This document shows, in pieces, positions 36,267 through 48,609 of a stretch of DNA of 64,000 bases (positions within the stretch are counted from its first letter, which is position 1; each line of letters begins with the position of its first letter). A program made the position numbers and the translations under genes. The stretch is from NCBI RefSeq assembly GCF_040436345.1, contig NC_133238.1, forward strand, positions 11,038,150-11,102,149. Reading direction: 5' to 3'. This DNA comes from Pagrus major (lineage: Eukaryota; Chordata; Actinopteri; Spariformes; Sparidae). The notes beneath the pieces were generated by a model, which was not told the DNA's origin, did not search any database, and saw only the letters and a program-made list of their open reading frames with translations.

Positions 36267-39200
36267 TTAAGAGGATCCGTCTTTGCTCTGTCGGATGTCC
36301 GCTACGCTCTCTGGAACCCTGGCCACCATGCCGTCCAGTGACTTGGTCAGACAGATCTGGCAACCCAGACGAGATCTGAAGGGAAAAATGAGAACCTTTT
36401 ATTATTGTTTGAGGAAAATATCAGGCTCTTTAGCTGCTGAATGCACCACCACGTTCAACAGCTAATCGCTAACTATGTCTGTCTACTGTTTTATGATGTT
36501 TTGTGTATTTATTTATTATTTATTCCTGGAAATGACACCAATGAGAGCAATTAATAGACCAAAACAAGGAGCTGAAAGACACTAAAAAGCTCCATCGTGC
36601 ATTGTAACTGAAGAGTCTGTTTTCTTGTATCATTTTGAGTTAATGAGCTTGTTGAGCAGTAACAAGGGAGGAGCTCACTTGTGTTTACTCCTTTGTCCCC
36701 CGCTGATTAACTGATCTACTCTGACAAATCTCATTACCTCAACAGAACCATCTCATCAGCATCAGGCAGTGTGAAACCACTTTCCTAAAAAGGATCAAGC
36801 TGACATTGACCATCTTATCACTTTTATCAACACATTACAGAGAAAAAACTAACACGTTAAATAATCTAATTAACAAGTACTGTATTTATGTTTTATAACA
36901 TCCTTACGTGTCGGTCAGGCCGTACGCCAAGTCTAGCATGTCCATCTCCTCATCTGTGACTCGCCCCAGGTTCTTGTAGACGTCCTCGTCAAAGATCAGA
37001 TGGCACGTGGAGCATGCCAGGGTTCCCTCACACGCTCCTGAAGACACACACACACACACACTTTTACTGCACAACTTTATCTGATGGATGAGGTGGAGCT
37101 CAGCCACGAGGCAGCCATCTCTTTCTGTGTGAATCAAGTCGGACAGGTCTTTGCATGCCAGTGAAGAGTGTGAACATTGAAAGTGGTAAGAGACGGCAAA
37201 AATGTGAGGGAGAGAGGTCGCTGGTTACACCAATCCAAACACTATTCAGTGTGTGTGCTGACGTACCAAAGCCGTCAAAGTCGAGGTCCTCATTAATAAC
37301 AAGATCTAGCAGTGAGTCTCCAGGCGAGCCCTTCACTGTGATCTTCTCCCCGTCTCTGTTGATGAAGTTGACAGTCACCTTGTTGTCTGACCTGAAACAC
37401 ACAGAGAAGAGTTTCAGCCTCAGTATAAAGTTGACTTACACTTTGCTGCCCTCTGGTGGTCAGAGCTCATCACTACATACAGAGGAACGTCAACAAGTGG
37501 ATATAAAATCAGATTTTAAAGTCTGATTTATTCATCAGAGCACAGTTCATGTACCAAGAAATGTTCATTCCCATTTAAAGTTGAGTGTAGGAAGTAAAAT
37601 CTTCACACTAAAAATATTTTAAATTCTCATCAATGAAATATTAAGAGCTCCAACGATAGACAGAAAAGAATCTGCAACTATTTTAATTTAATTTTTAATT
37701 TTAATAATCGATTAATCATTTAAGTCATTTCTTTAGCAAAATGTAAAAATCATTTGATGGTTTCATCTTCTCAGATGTGAACAGTTGCTGGATTTCCTTG
37801 TTTCACGTTACAGTACATGTAATATTTTAAATGACACCCGCTAAATCCACTAAATCTTTTGAGGAAACCTAACCTTCTCACTTCTTTCACTACGAGTCAC
37901 TGTGCATCAGGGAAAATTAACATTTATAAGACCTCACATATTATATACATCAACATGAAATACATGTTAAACCTCTGTGACAATCCCTAACTGTATTCGG
38001 CAAATTAATGTTTCTTTACGGCCTAATTTAGTTTGAGGATCAACATTTATCCGATTACCATCGCCAGGCAATTCAACGTTTAATGACAAGTGAATGTTTA
38101 GGTGCAGATTAAATTAAAACGCCAACTTTTTCAGCTTTATACCAGATAGGTTTGAACAAGGATTGGAAACAATAAAGTCAGATTGTGAAAAGAACTCTGT
38201 CGACTGTAAGCAGAACGTGAACAAAGTCAGCATTTTGCATCCAATGAATTTTAGCACAGAGAGAACTAACGCAGCAAGTCCTTTTTCACCAAACACCAAA
38301 ATGAACCACTGCTCCACGTTAATGCTTCAGGGAGAACGTACCTGAGCGATGCCAAACTGATGCAGCCACTTATTCATCTACTTCAGAGTTATTTGTGAAC
38401 CAAGGCTCACTATTATCAAAGGCTACAGACTCTTTCCATAAACTAATATTCAGAGGTCGTACAACTTTTTAGGAGTCAAGCACTTTCAAGTTACCCAAAA
38501 CAACTTCCAGACTCTTGAAGCTGTCACCGTCACATCTTGTTATTATAAATGCAAGTGCGAACAACCCATAGCAATCAACATATATAAATAGTCACTTTGG
38601 TTTTTGTTCCAGCTAATAATTAGAGCTGCGATGATTTTGATAACTGATTAAATTAAGTCAAAATTCTCTGATTCTGGCTTTTTGAAATGGGACTAATTTC
38701 TTTTTTTCCCCCTCTTCTATGACGGTAATCTGAATATCTTTGGGTTGAGGACAAAACAAGACGTGAGGACGTCATCTTTGTCTTTGGGAAACACTGATTG
38801 ATTCATCATGATTATTCCTTCTTCCCAATTTCAGGAGACAGAAAAGATTTGGTCATAATATTTGTTTTTCTTAAATATAAAAACATTTTGGTTTGCGTGC
38901 GTGAATGTGAAGATGAAACACCAGATTATGTTGAAAATCAAGCTTTTTTTCAAGGATTATATTGAAATTCCAGCATTTTCCCCAACATTGAAAACACAAT
39001 GGTTAAAATCAAGCTTTTCTCAAACCCTTAATAACAAAATGTGTTTGCAAAGTTCCCTGACATTCTCAGTCAACAGATGAAATGCTCTCATTTCCCGGCC
39101 ATTACCATTAAACTCAATGACCTTCTGCAAATCTCCAGACTAGTGGAAACCCTGTTTAATCCTCTTAAAAAAATATATGTCAATTACCAAACTTTACTCC

Positions 39201-40176
39201 ATGACCTTTTAAGACATTAGCAGGAAAAGTGCATGAAACTTTGATCACCAAGTGTTTTTCTTTAAAGAATGAGAGTTATGGGAGGGTCAGGGCCAGCCAT
39301 GCCCGCCTGACGTGAGCACACAGGGACAGTGCTAACCGGTTTAAGGCCAAAACTCCAAACCTTCAACCTGAGCTGCATGTCAGCGCTCATTATGCAATTC
39401 AACAAGTTGTTTGGCCCTGGGATGCCCGGCCTCAGTTAGAGAGCCTTGTACCTGAACAGAAGGATGGATCTCTTCAGCCTTGTGGACACATTTATGATGA
39501 TAACTACCAGTCTGTGTGTATTTTCTGACATAAACACACCTGTTTTCACACAGTTTCAGATTTTCATATAAACTCAAATGCAAACCTGATCAGGTTGTTT
39601 CATTCCTGCAAGTCAGTTTTGTTGATCTGTTTACCTTGGAAAAAAGGTTTCACACCAAACTCCATTCAAAATTATGACATTTTTGAGAAACCTCGGGGCT
39701 TCATGAGGCAGTCTCAAGTTATATTGTGATACTAATGAAGGAAACAAACATTATCAAACATACTAAAGTTCAGCTTGGTGTTTCCTGCACACATGTCTCA
39801 ATATTGAGGACAAAATGAAGTACTGACCCCACCCAAAAAAGGGATAACAAAGCGAGATGAATCAGCCTGCACACTGTAAAGGTCTTTCTACCTGATACTG
39901 TACCAGCCGCACACTGATAACAAAGGTCATATTTAACTGCCTGTTTACTGAATGGAGTTTGGTGTGACAGACAGTGGTGAACCTCGCCGAGTTCAAGCTT
40001 AATATTTGAGCAGTGCCCTCTTGACAAAGTGACATAACTTACCTCAGAGGCTGTGTTCCGGTGGTAAAACTCCTCTGACCCGTGAGCCAGGCACCTGAAG
40101 TTACCGCCGCCGTCCGCCGAGAACATTCACGTAACCGAACATGAGCTAGTCTCCTCAACGCGGTTACCAGGGCCAT
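36267..40176 (-). CDS. fdx1: ferredoxin 1 (adrenodoxin), mitochondrial 2Fe-2S protein, complete
   Basis: FDX1 carries electrons from ferredoxin reductase to mitochondrial cytochromes P450 (steroid synthesis) and takes part in lipoylation and Fe-S metabolism. Exons on the - strand: 40176-40043, 37391-37267, 37037-36908, 36375-36267 (498 nt, 165 aa, GT-AG introns). The first exon encodes an Arg-rich, acid-poor mitochondrial presequence starting [15 protein letters not shown]. The mature domain starts near [16 protein letters not shown]. The four cluster ligands are Cys89, Cys95 and Cys98 ([11 protein letters not shown]) and Cys135 (RLGCQIC), with the same 37-residue spacing as human FDX1. The acidic interaction helix ([15 protein letters not shown]) is intact. 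Length is a little below human FDX1 (184 aa), mainly through a shorter presequence and tail. FDX2 is less likely, because the IFEDHIY/DEENDMLD-like region and tail follow FDX1. It is convergent with arhgap20, as in human. Confidence 0.93.
37640..37830. repeat. interspersed repeat copy, family A (diverged)
   Basis: In fdx1 intron 1. It contains AATAATCGATTAATCATTTA and CTTCTCAGATGTGAACAGTTG words in the same order as family A copies. Confidence 0.5.
38620..38830. repeat. interspersed repeat copy, family A (diverged)
   Basis: In fdx1 intron 1. AGAGCTGCGATGATTTTGAT starts it. ATCTTTGGGTTGAGGACAAA matches the GACTGTTGACCGGACAAA part of the copy at 155-330. The rest of this 2.65-kb intron shows nothing coding. 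Confidence 0.5.
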
Positions 40177-42000
40177 TTAAAAAGTCACGTTACGGAGAAG
40201 AAGTCGAAAAGAAAGCAGAGAGCAGCGACTATCCGAGCTGCTGGGCACTAAACACGCCGGGTAACACGGTCCACTTCGGTCGAGCTCTTCGCTTCTCCAC
40301 GCAGAGACACCCAAAGATGTTTGACTTAGCACACGGAGCTAGCTACCCGAAGCTAGCTTGTTTTATCTGCGAGAAGTCACTCTGTCACTGTCACGTTCAT
40401 TGCGTAACGCACAACATGTGTCACCTGCTCGTCGTCTGAGGTCTCAGATCAATTAGTCGAGCGGCTCGTGATGACCGGCTAAAGAAAGCACACGGAAAGC
40501 AGATGTTATCGGCTGCAATCACACCACACAGGTTTCTGCGGTCAGTCGGTAAATGTGAGCGAACTCTGATGTATTTCCTTGTGAGGAAAACATTGTAAGA
40601 GTAGGGAAATTAAATCAACATCCTGTCACGACTTCAAAAATAAAAGCTATAGCATGTTACATGTTGAAACGTTTCGGGAATTACACCATCCAGAAGTTAC
40701 AAATAAGTATTTACATAGTGAGACAATTTGAGCTAATAAATATCCAACATTTTGTTGTTCATAGAACCCAAGCTTTCATTGATTTTAACGTAAATGTTTT
40801 TGTTTTACCTTTATTTTGAAAGCTAATCCGCCACGCTTCCTGCTGTGTGCTGCTTGATTATCGCTAGCTTGACGCAGCTAACAGAAACGGCTCGGTGCCC
40901 TCTACACGTGCTTGCGTTTGCCAATCAGGGTCTGAGTGAGTTTAACGCTCGTTTTGACTCACAGCGTCAGCCGGCAGAGCGGGGTTAAAGCGTTTATTTA
41001 CATAGTAGTGTTGACTTGACTAGTGTAACTACCGCTCAGTGTAGCGGAGTATTACAGCCGAGACACTCCCAAAGTATTGAACAGTGACAGTCAAAGCCGC
41101 CAAAGTGTAAGAGCTCCGCACTCTTCTCTCCTGCCAAAGGGATTAAAGGAAATCCAAATCAAATGCCACACAACCTTGAAGTTTCGAAATGTTTAAACAG
41201 GGCACACTTTTCATAACTCATTGTACATAAGCTCTTCAGTTCGTTCCTGACATGACAGAAACAGGAATGCACAATGCTGTATTCACAAATACAAGGCAAT
41301 CTATGACTGACTAATCCATAAAAAATATTGAAACTATAAGTTTACGGTAATTCCATCTGCAGTGTGTGTATGTGTGTGTGTGTGTGTGTGTGTGACTCCA
41401 TATACACCAGGTGGAGCCAGAGATATAAAATCATTTGTCACATCCTCCATAAAGAATCTATATGATTTACTCTATCTTTAGACTTTAACATTGATGAAAT
41501 GCAGTGATAAATCTGGAAATGTCAGTATCCACTAACATATGCTTTTATCTTTTTAATCAGTGGCCCCAAATTTCTACCCAGCCCTCTGTTTTCTAAGTCA
41601 AAGGTACTAACACAGTGTACATGTATACCTACAAACACATCAAAATAACCTGTAAAATACCTCCCAAAACAATCACGGTCATGTTTACCATCTGTTCACA
41701 TTGGTCTCCATTCTCTGACTATGTTCACAAATATTGATTGACCCTTGATTAAACCAAGTGCCATTCACCTGGAACATATTTACAAGACCCTGAAAACGGG
41801 ATAAGCATGTTATAATAGGATGTCCAGGAAAACTAACAATTTCTCTGATGACTTAACATCACAGGTCAAATGTTGACCTAATGTTGTGTTCAGGCAGGCA
41901 AAGTGCATCCAATATCAGTGGTCAGATTTATCTGTAATCTCATTCAAAGTCTTATTGGTAGGGTTGGGTTTATGACCAAGACAGTGACATATTAACGCAC
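40177..42000. promoter_or_regulatory. head-to-head region between fdx1 and the lectin-like gene
   Basis: About 1.8 kb separates the divergently transcribed fdx1 and lectin-like genes. The fdx1-proximal part (40177-41130) has many CpGs and looks like a housekeeping promoter. The distal part is AT-rich, with a GT microsatellite at 41362-41394. No clear TATA box or exon was seen. Confidence 0.45.
41362..41394. repeat. (GT)n microsatellite
   Basis: Interrupted run of about sixteen GT dinucleotides in the fdx1/lectin spacer. Confidence 0.85.
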
Positions 42001-42019
42001 TGCCCTTTGTTTCCGCGGT

Positions 42020-42046
42020 GCTCAGTGTTCATCGCCGCCGTCTCAG
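42020..42046 (+). other. putative 5'UTR exon end of the lectin-like gene
   Basis: A GTCTCAG|GTAAGC donor at 42046/42047 and a TTCACAG acceptor at 42157 fit a non-coding first exon spliced to the exon with the start codon. The 5' border is not visible from sequence. Confidence 0.5.
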
Positions 42047-42158
42047 GTAAGCTGCACAAAAAAGTGGCAAAGAGTCTCTGCACTGAAACAGCCTCTGTGT
42101 TTACGGTCATCTTAAATACGAAACTGACATCTTAAAAGGTTGTTCTGGTGTTCACAGG

Positions 42159-45100
42159 ATGTTCAAGTTAGTGCTGCTGTTCCTGACGCTGTCAGGTAAG
42201 AACCCTTCTACGATAGTTTTTATGTTTATTTCATATCTGTCAAATGTAGTCATTCTTGTGAATTCTTCTTTGTCATTGATGTGTGTCTCAGGGTTTGTTT
42301 TATCATGAGCAAAATATCCGTTTCTCTACATTGATATAACTAGATGTTTTACTTCAAGATAGTTTTATTACACACAGCCTTGGAGGTTTTCTAATGAATC
42401 AGTTTTTTAAAACTTTATTATTCTGAGATCATACCAGAAGCGGTTTGACAGCTTCTCATGCAAAACAAAACAAAAAATAGCACAATCGAAATCAAATAAT
42501 CCTGACATAATGTCAAGATAATACAATATCTTTCATGTAATCAAGAAAAAAACAAAACAAAATATATTTTGCTTCTCGTGATCAATTTTCAATTGTTTTG
42601 ATGTACCAAGCTTTTCTTTGACATTTTATCACATTAAAATCTGGTAAAAAATGTCAACTTTATAAGTCCCCTATGGGCTTCTGTATTCATATATTTCCAT
42701 TGCTAATTAGATGTCTTGATAGACTGTTATTTTGAAGATGTACATCACTGCTTCCTGTAAAAAATGTGAGAAATATTTTTGAGACTCAGCCAAACAATTT
42801 AAGAACACATTTATTCCTTTTGACAATCCAAGTTAATTGTTCCTTCTAAGAGAGTTAATTGATCATTGTCAAGCCAAAACTAATAGCGGCCTCGTTGCCT
42901 CGGCAGTAAAAGTGTTTACTGGGGCAAATAATCTAATCAGTTGGACTGACGTATGCAGATATTAGACTTTGGCCATTATTGATTTATTACACTGTTAAAG
43001 AAAAGCTGTGCCCCACATAGTTTTCTGGCACAACAGTTAATAATTGATGTAATAGGCCAAACAGTTATGTATCCTATAACTGGCAAAGGTATTTGTTTAA
43101 TCGAGGTTGTGAATTCAAACACTAACTGTAAAACAAACAACAGCCTTCACAGGCCTCCAGGCTGCCCCACTTGCAGTCCCTAGAAGATTGCAGAAGACAT
43201 CTTCAACCTACCGGCTCCCTGATGGCTTTCGACAGGGCACCGAACACTCCTACATCCGCCGGGCTCTTCCTGACGGCTTCAGACAAGGTACTGAGCCCTC
43301 CAGGAGAATAATTGTTGACCTCAACACCGGCCGGATGCAAGAACACATCAGTGAGATGGAAAGGAGAGTGGGTAAGTACATATTCAAACCCTATGAGGAA
43401 CTAATGACTTTAAGGGTCATTTGTCTCATTTTGGCTGCTTATTGATTAGATGGAATGACACAAATATGCTAATGTAAGTACCTATTTGAGAGAGTTCATT
43501 AGCAACAAGACCTGAGAACATTTGTACATTTCTTCTTCCAGATGTCGCCCGTTCTTCTCTGGGAAATAGAGAGACGGAAAGAAGACACTGGCTGACTGAT
43601 GAGGGTGAGCAAATGCAATCATGATTTATCCTCCACTACTTTCAGCCCTCACCTACAAGAAACTATCAAGATACAGCAAAGATGTTTATAAAACTACATC
43701 CTATTTGGTCATAATGGTGTCATTACTCTTTGGATCAAAATGTATGTCTGTTAGTTGGTCTACCACTTTGGTTTCAGGCTTAAATATCTCAACAAGCATT
43801 GGATGGATTGGCACAAATGTTGTACAAACATTCATTGTTCCCAGATGATGGATCCCATAACTTTGGCGATCCATTGACTTTATTACTAACAGCAGATTGA
43901 AATTTTTGAGTTGTTACAAAAGAATCTCAACTATTGGATAGACTTATGTGAAATTTGGACACTTATGGTCTGCAGAGGACAAACTATAATAACTTGTAAT
44001 AGATACTAGATCCACCCAAAGTACATTAGCCTCACATAGCCACTAGCATGGCTGTAACATCTTCGTCTTGTATTGAATGTACTTAATAGAATATCACTAT
44101 GTTCAAGTCTGTATAATCTAAAGAACATCTGTCTTCCAGTCGCTGTTGATGTTCCAGCCGAGAGAAGTGGTGCTGGTTGGGTCCGGGTGGAGGAACTCTC
44201 TGCTCCTCGTCTTCCTGACGGTTTCAGACAGGGAACTGAACCAAAGATGTCTATCCCTGTTGGTTTCAGACAGGGAACTGAACCTTTCATGTCAATCCCA
44301 GAAGGTTTTAGACAGGGAACCGAACCAGTTATGTCTGCCTCAAATGGTCTTAAGATAGAAGCAGAAGCTGTGTTGTCTAGACAGGAAATTGAACCCATCC
44401 ACATGGTCCCAGACGCCTTTCGACAAGGAACAGAGCCATCATCTCGTATCCCAGAGGGCTTCAGGCAGGGAACCGAACCAGTTATGTCTGCCTCAAATGG
44501 TCTTAAGATAGAAGCAGAAGCTGTGTTGTCTAGACAGGAAATTGAACCCATCCACATGGTCCCAGACGCCTTTCGACAAGGAACAGAGCCATCATCTCGT
44601 ATCCCAGAGGGCTTTAGGCAGGGAACCGAACCATCTTCTCGTATCCCAGAGGGCTTTAGGCAGGGAACCGAACCATCCTCTCGTATCCCAGAGGGCTTTA
44701 GGCAGGGAACCGAACCATCCTCTCGTATCCCAGAGGGCTTTAGGCAGGGAACCGAACCATCCTCTCGTATCCCAGAGGGCTTTAGGCAGGGAACCGAACC
44801 ATCTTTTCGTATCCCAGAGGGCTTTAGGCAGGGAACCGAACCATCCTCTCGTATCCCATTGGGCTTCAGGCAGGGAACTGAACCCTCCACCAATAGCCGC
44901 CAAACACAGACAGTGGCATGCAAGGGGGAGGTCATCAATGGAAACTGCTACGAGTTCAACCCCACTCCACTGGCCTTCCAAGAGGCACAGGTAAGAGACA
45001 TTATCTCTCACATTACAAGGAGGGTAATACAGCCCAGTTGAACTTTAACTGGTGAGTCCATGTCACCGGAGTCTGTGTGGCTCTGTAAATACAATCTCAC

Positions 45101-46617
45101 ACTTTTCTTTGTCCTTTGTTCTCCAGGCCTTATGCAGAGCTCTCGCCCCAAATGCTGAGCTTGCATCTGTAACCAGTGGTGATCTGCATTCCCGCCTGGT
45201 CTCCCTGGTGACCAAGGGTGGGAAGAACCACCCTGTGTTGACCTGGCTCGGAGGCACGGTCAAGGCAAGTTCCTCTCATCAACACTCAACAACCCACATT
45301 TTGAAGGAGACTGTTTGTTCTGAAAATATACACTTTCTTTAAAGAGAAAGGAGAAACATTAGAATCTCAAATCAACATGTTTACTTCATGCGCTCATCGA
45401 CTGTGACGCCAGCAGTCTGGTCTTGTACTGTGGCACAGACTGGAGGCCAAGGAGACTATCATTAGATATGTTATCAACAGACAGATAGTGTTATTCTTAC
45501 CTTGGTGAAACATTGACCTTTAAACTTTTTATTTTAGGATGTTCCATCTGTGTCTGTACAAGTACATTTTCCTGATAAAACTTCTGTACTGTTACATAAC
45601 TAAGACTTTTAACAATATTTTTTTTTAAATAAGAATGGTTTGTGTGCAAATGTTTGATATACTGTATATATGTTGTGTTGCACACCTCAGAACCAGCAGG
45701 GATCGTGGGTCGATGGGTCAGAGTGGAGTTACAGTGACTGGATGCCAGGTCACCCCAACATTCACACTGATAAGCCTGTCTGTGTAGAGATGTTCAAGAT
45801 AGGTAAGAACTGCACTCACACGCTACACACACAGTAACACACATTAATCACTGACTTTTGTCTGAAGTCAGCATTTCTCAGAAGTCTTCTGTGTCAGACA
45901 GGCAGACCATTAAAGTGAGACTGCGAGCCTTGAAAGAATAAATAACACATTTGTTACTTTAAAAACTAAATGTTGAACTTTGTTGCTCTGTCATGCACAA
46001 GTTACATGTGCTCGCTTTAACATCCTTACGAAGAAGTATTAATAGTTAAAGTACTATGTGTTATCATAATGCACCTTTAAACCAGAAAGAACCAACAAGA
46101 TCAGGGTGTTGTTTAATCTGTTTAATCTGTGTACCACCTCTTTTAGTTCCCAGTGTCCCAGGACTCATGACTTATTGATAAAATATGTACTCGTGTATGT
46201 GTTACACATTAAACAATAGAGCTTTAGTTGCGCAACGACTCAAAGGGTTATGGGTCAGGGAAGCTCATATTACTCTCTGACTGTCTTGGAAAGATAATAA
46301 AACACTAAAATATTAACTTGTATGGTGTTCTTGGCCCTTTCGGCACAAAGGACTATCTCCCCTTGGATTTATTTACTCTTTGTTCTTTCCCTTATGCATA
46401 ATTATAAAACATTTTTAAGTGGCTTAAACAGTGCAGATATTTTATACTCTACCAGACATGTTGGGTTCAGTCATATTTTACTTGATGCTCTTAGAAATAC
46501 TCTATGAATGTGTGTTACAATCTGTCCCTACCGCTGTTTGCAGATGAGAGCTGGTGGACAGCCAACGATTGTGAACTGAAGAGGGCGTCTATCTGCTCAT
46601 ACTCGATCACTGCATGA
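42159..46617 (+). CDS. secreted C-type-lectin-like protein with GFRQGTEP tandem repeats, complete
   Basis: I do not recognise a named gene. Coding exons: 42159-42195, 43144-43371, 43542-43604, 44140-44990, 45127-45264, 45691-45802, 46544-46617 (1503 nt, 500 aa). Residues 1-19 (MFKLVLLFLTLSAFTGLQA) form a clear signal peptide and no membrane segment follows, so it should be secreted. Two repeats with core GFRQGTE lie at about 37-70 and thirteen more at about 133-362. The C-terminal C-type lectin-like domain (about 370-498) has all six cysteines of the long form, TWLGG (for WIGL), and GSWVDGSEWSYSDW. The calcium-site motifs are altered: HPN (460-462) replaces EPN/QPD, and AND (483-485) replaces WND. 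CTLD wording (CYEFNPTPLAFQEAQ, WVDGS, ICSY) recalls eosinophil major basic protein/PRG2-type domains, but this is only suggestive. Intron 6 uses a GC donor. A role in binding or matrix is inference. Confidence 0.82.
43755..43985. repeat. interspersed repeat copy, family B
   Basis: In intron 4 of the lectin-like gene. It contains TTAAATATCTCAACAAGC, TTGGATGGATTGGCACAAAT and ACATTCATTGTTCCCAG in the order typical of a common teleost repeat. A fragment of the same family lies at 20940. Confidence 0.6.
44208..44890 (+). repeat. coding minisatellite: 42-bp units, thirteen GFRQGTEP repeats
   Basis: The 42-base (14-residue) unit encodes IPEGFRQGTEPSSR. Units from about 44600 to 44850 are nearly identical at the DNA level, with several copies base-for-base the same, while the outer copies (PDG, PVG, PLG variants) have diverged. 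A 153-base block (44328-44480) is repeated at 44481-44633 with a single difference. The period is a multiple of three and has no stops, so long artefactual open frames also appear on both strands. Confidence 0.95.
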
Positions 46618-46727
46618 AAACCACAAAGAGACACAACATCTTGATTTGTCTCCTCCCGAACATCCTTAACAATCAGACATTGTTTCCATTGGTTTGGGCT
46701 ACCATCCTGTACATTCATGTGTCCCTG

Positions 46728-46733
46728 AATAAA
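46728..46733 (+). terminator. poly(A) signal of the lectin-like gene (AATAAA)
   Basis: AATAAA 111 bases after the stop codon, followed by a GT-rich downstream element (CATGTGTGTGTTTTTTATG). The 3'UTR is therefore short. Confidence 0.8.
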
Positions 46734-46897
46734 ACTTGGCATATTACATGTGTGTGTTTTTTATGTTCTTGCTTAAAAGTCACAGGAAGTAAACATAAGA
46801 CTTTTTTACCTTAGCCATGGCAGTCACTCTTCATTCTTGTTCAGACCTCAGACAGATGAACCACAATCCAAACAATCCATTTAAATTTAGACAAGAC

Positions 46898-46903
46898 TTT
46901 AAT
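46898..46903 (-). terminator. nbeal1 poly(A) signal candidate (ATTAAA on - strand)
   Basis: TTTAAT on the + strand reads ATTAAA on the - strand. It would give nbeal1 a 3'UTR of about 2.45 kb ending about 150 bases from the end of the lectin-like gene. Other weaker candidates exist nearer the stop. Confidence 0.3.
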
Positions 46904-48562
46904 GATCATTTTCCACTTGTGTATACAAAGCAGTTTGTACAGATTAGGGAGCCAAGTTAAAACAATTTGTTACAATTTAGTACCTGGAAAGTGCAAAAGT
47001 ACATTTCAAATACACTGAAATAAAAATCATGCTGTACATTATATACTGTATTCATAAATAATCACAGATATACACACATCCATTTGGTGACAGTCACAGA
47101 GAATGTTGCTAAGACACAAAATAGTACGTTTTTTTGATTTTGAAGTCCTACAGTATATTCTTGGTTCCCGTTGAACCTGTGGAGGTTTTAACATCTGGAA
47201 TGCTGCTTTTATTTGAGTTACGGTAAGGTCGGGGATGATTATCTTAAACCTAGCTCTATGTCAACACCACACTGGGGGATAAAGGCACTCCGTTTTGTTG
47301 CAGTCGTGGAACAACTCAAACAGTGGTCTTTTGTCTGAATGACAAAATGTGGATGAACGAATGAAAAAAAAAAACTGCATTGAAAAACATTTTATGCACC
47401 TTTCACAGAAATCTCTTAGAAGGACACAGATTGGTCTTTGCACTCCACCTCGCTGTGACATTTAAATACAAACCAAACACAAAAAAGGGAACCACTAGAG
47501 CAACCCTATGTCCAATGCCTAAACCATGACTGAGGGCTGCCATGGTTCACAGAAACAGTATCAACATGTATGATCAAATCAAGAATTTGGCTATAAAAAA
47601 ATATTCTCACACACACACACAAATTCAATCATACACACACACACACACGTATGGTGCAAAAATATAAACCACACAGTCTTATCCACAGGAGCTTCATACT
47701 GTGGCTTTTTTGTGATTCTGACAATCACATTCACACAAGCGAACAACGCGTCTTTTGAGCGAACTACACAAGGCATGCGGACCTTCTCGATAAAAGGAAA
47801 AGCTCCTCTGAAATCAGTCACTTCACAATGAGCAGGAAGGAGAATGAGATGTAAAAACAACAAAGAATGATAGTTTGATGCGTTGATGAGAGCTGAAGGC
47901 AGTTGAGGGCGGGGATGTTAGGGTGCATTTACTGTCCCAGTTAAGCTAAAGGAAGACGGGATACGATACGGGACAGAAAAAACAGGAAGGAAGCATCGAC
48001 AGCCACCCGATGAAGGAGCTGTATTGCTGTTAACACTGACATCTCATAAAGCCCTTGAGGATTTCTTCTTTCTCCTTCTTTTACAGGTGTCTAAACAGTC
48101 AGAAGAGTTTAAAGTATGCCATGAAAGTGTAATTTTAAAAAACTGCTACTTTGACTTATAAATAAACACGGATTCAAGTAACTTAAAAACATTCGATGAA
48201 GCACTGAGAGCATTTTTTCTCTCTACTGCTGTGATAAATCTTCACATGGAAGCATCTTGCGTTTCAGAGTGTAGTGTTTCCTTGCCTGTAGTGTGATTTT
48301 TTTTGTATAAAACTACATCTTAAATGATATGCTAACATTAAAGACAGACGCTACAGATGCTATCTTCTGTTGTGTGGCAGATGTTTCTAAAACAAAACAA
48401 GTCAAGCGTAAAAAAAACCCCAAACTTCTCCATCACTTTGCTACCTAATCTCAAACTGGACCAAAAATGCCATGCGTACAAACAGATGCCAAGTTGCTGG
48501 GCACATGCATAAAGAAACAGAAAACAACAAAGAAATCCACAATAAAAAACAAATGACACACA

Positions 48563-48609
<47 letters not shown>

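Noticed and set aside
44006-44938. 310-codon open frame on the - strand with repeated GSVPCLKPSG
   Set aside because: It is the antisense reading of the 42-bp minisatellite. A stop-free unit of length divisible by three opens several frames at once. The + frame has a signal peptide, valid splicing and a lectin domain.
44542-44994. 150-codon + frame with repeated LGREPNH units
   Set aside because: Out-of-frame reading of the same minisatellite inside the lectin exon.
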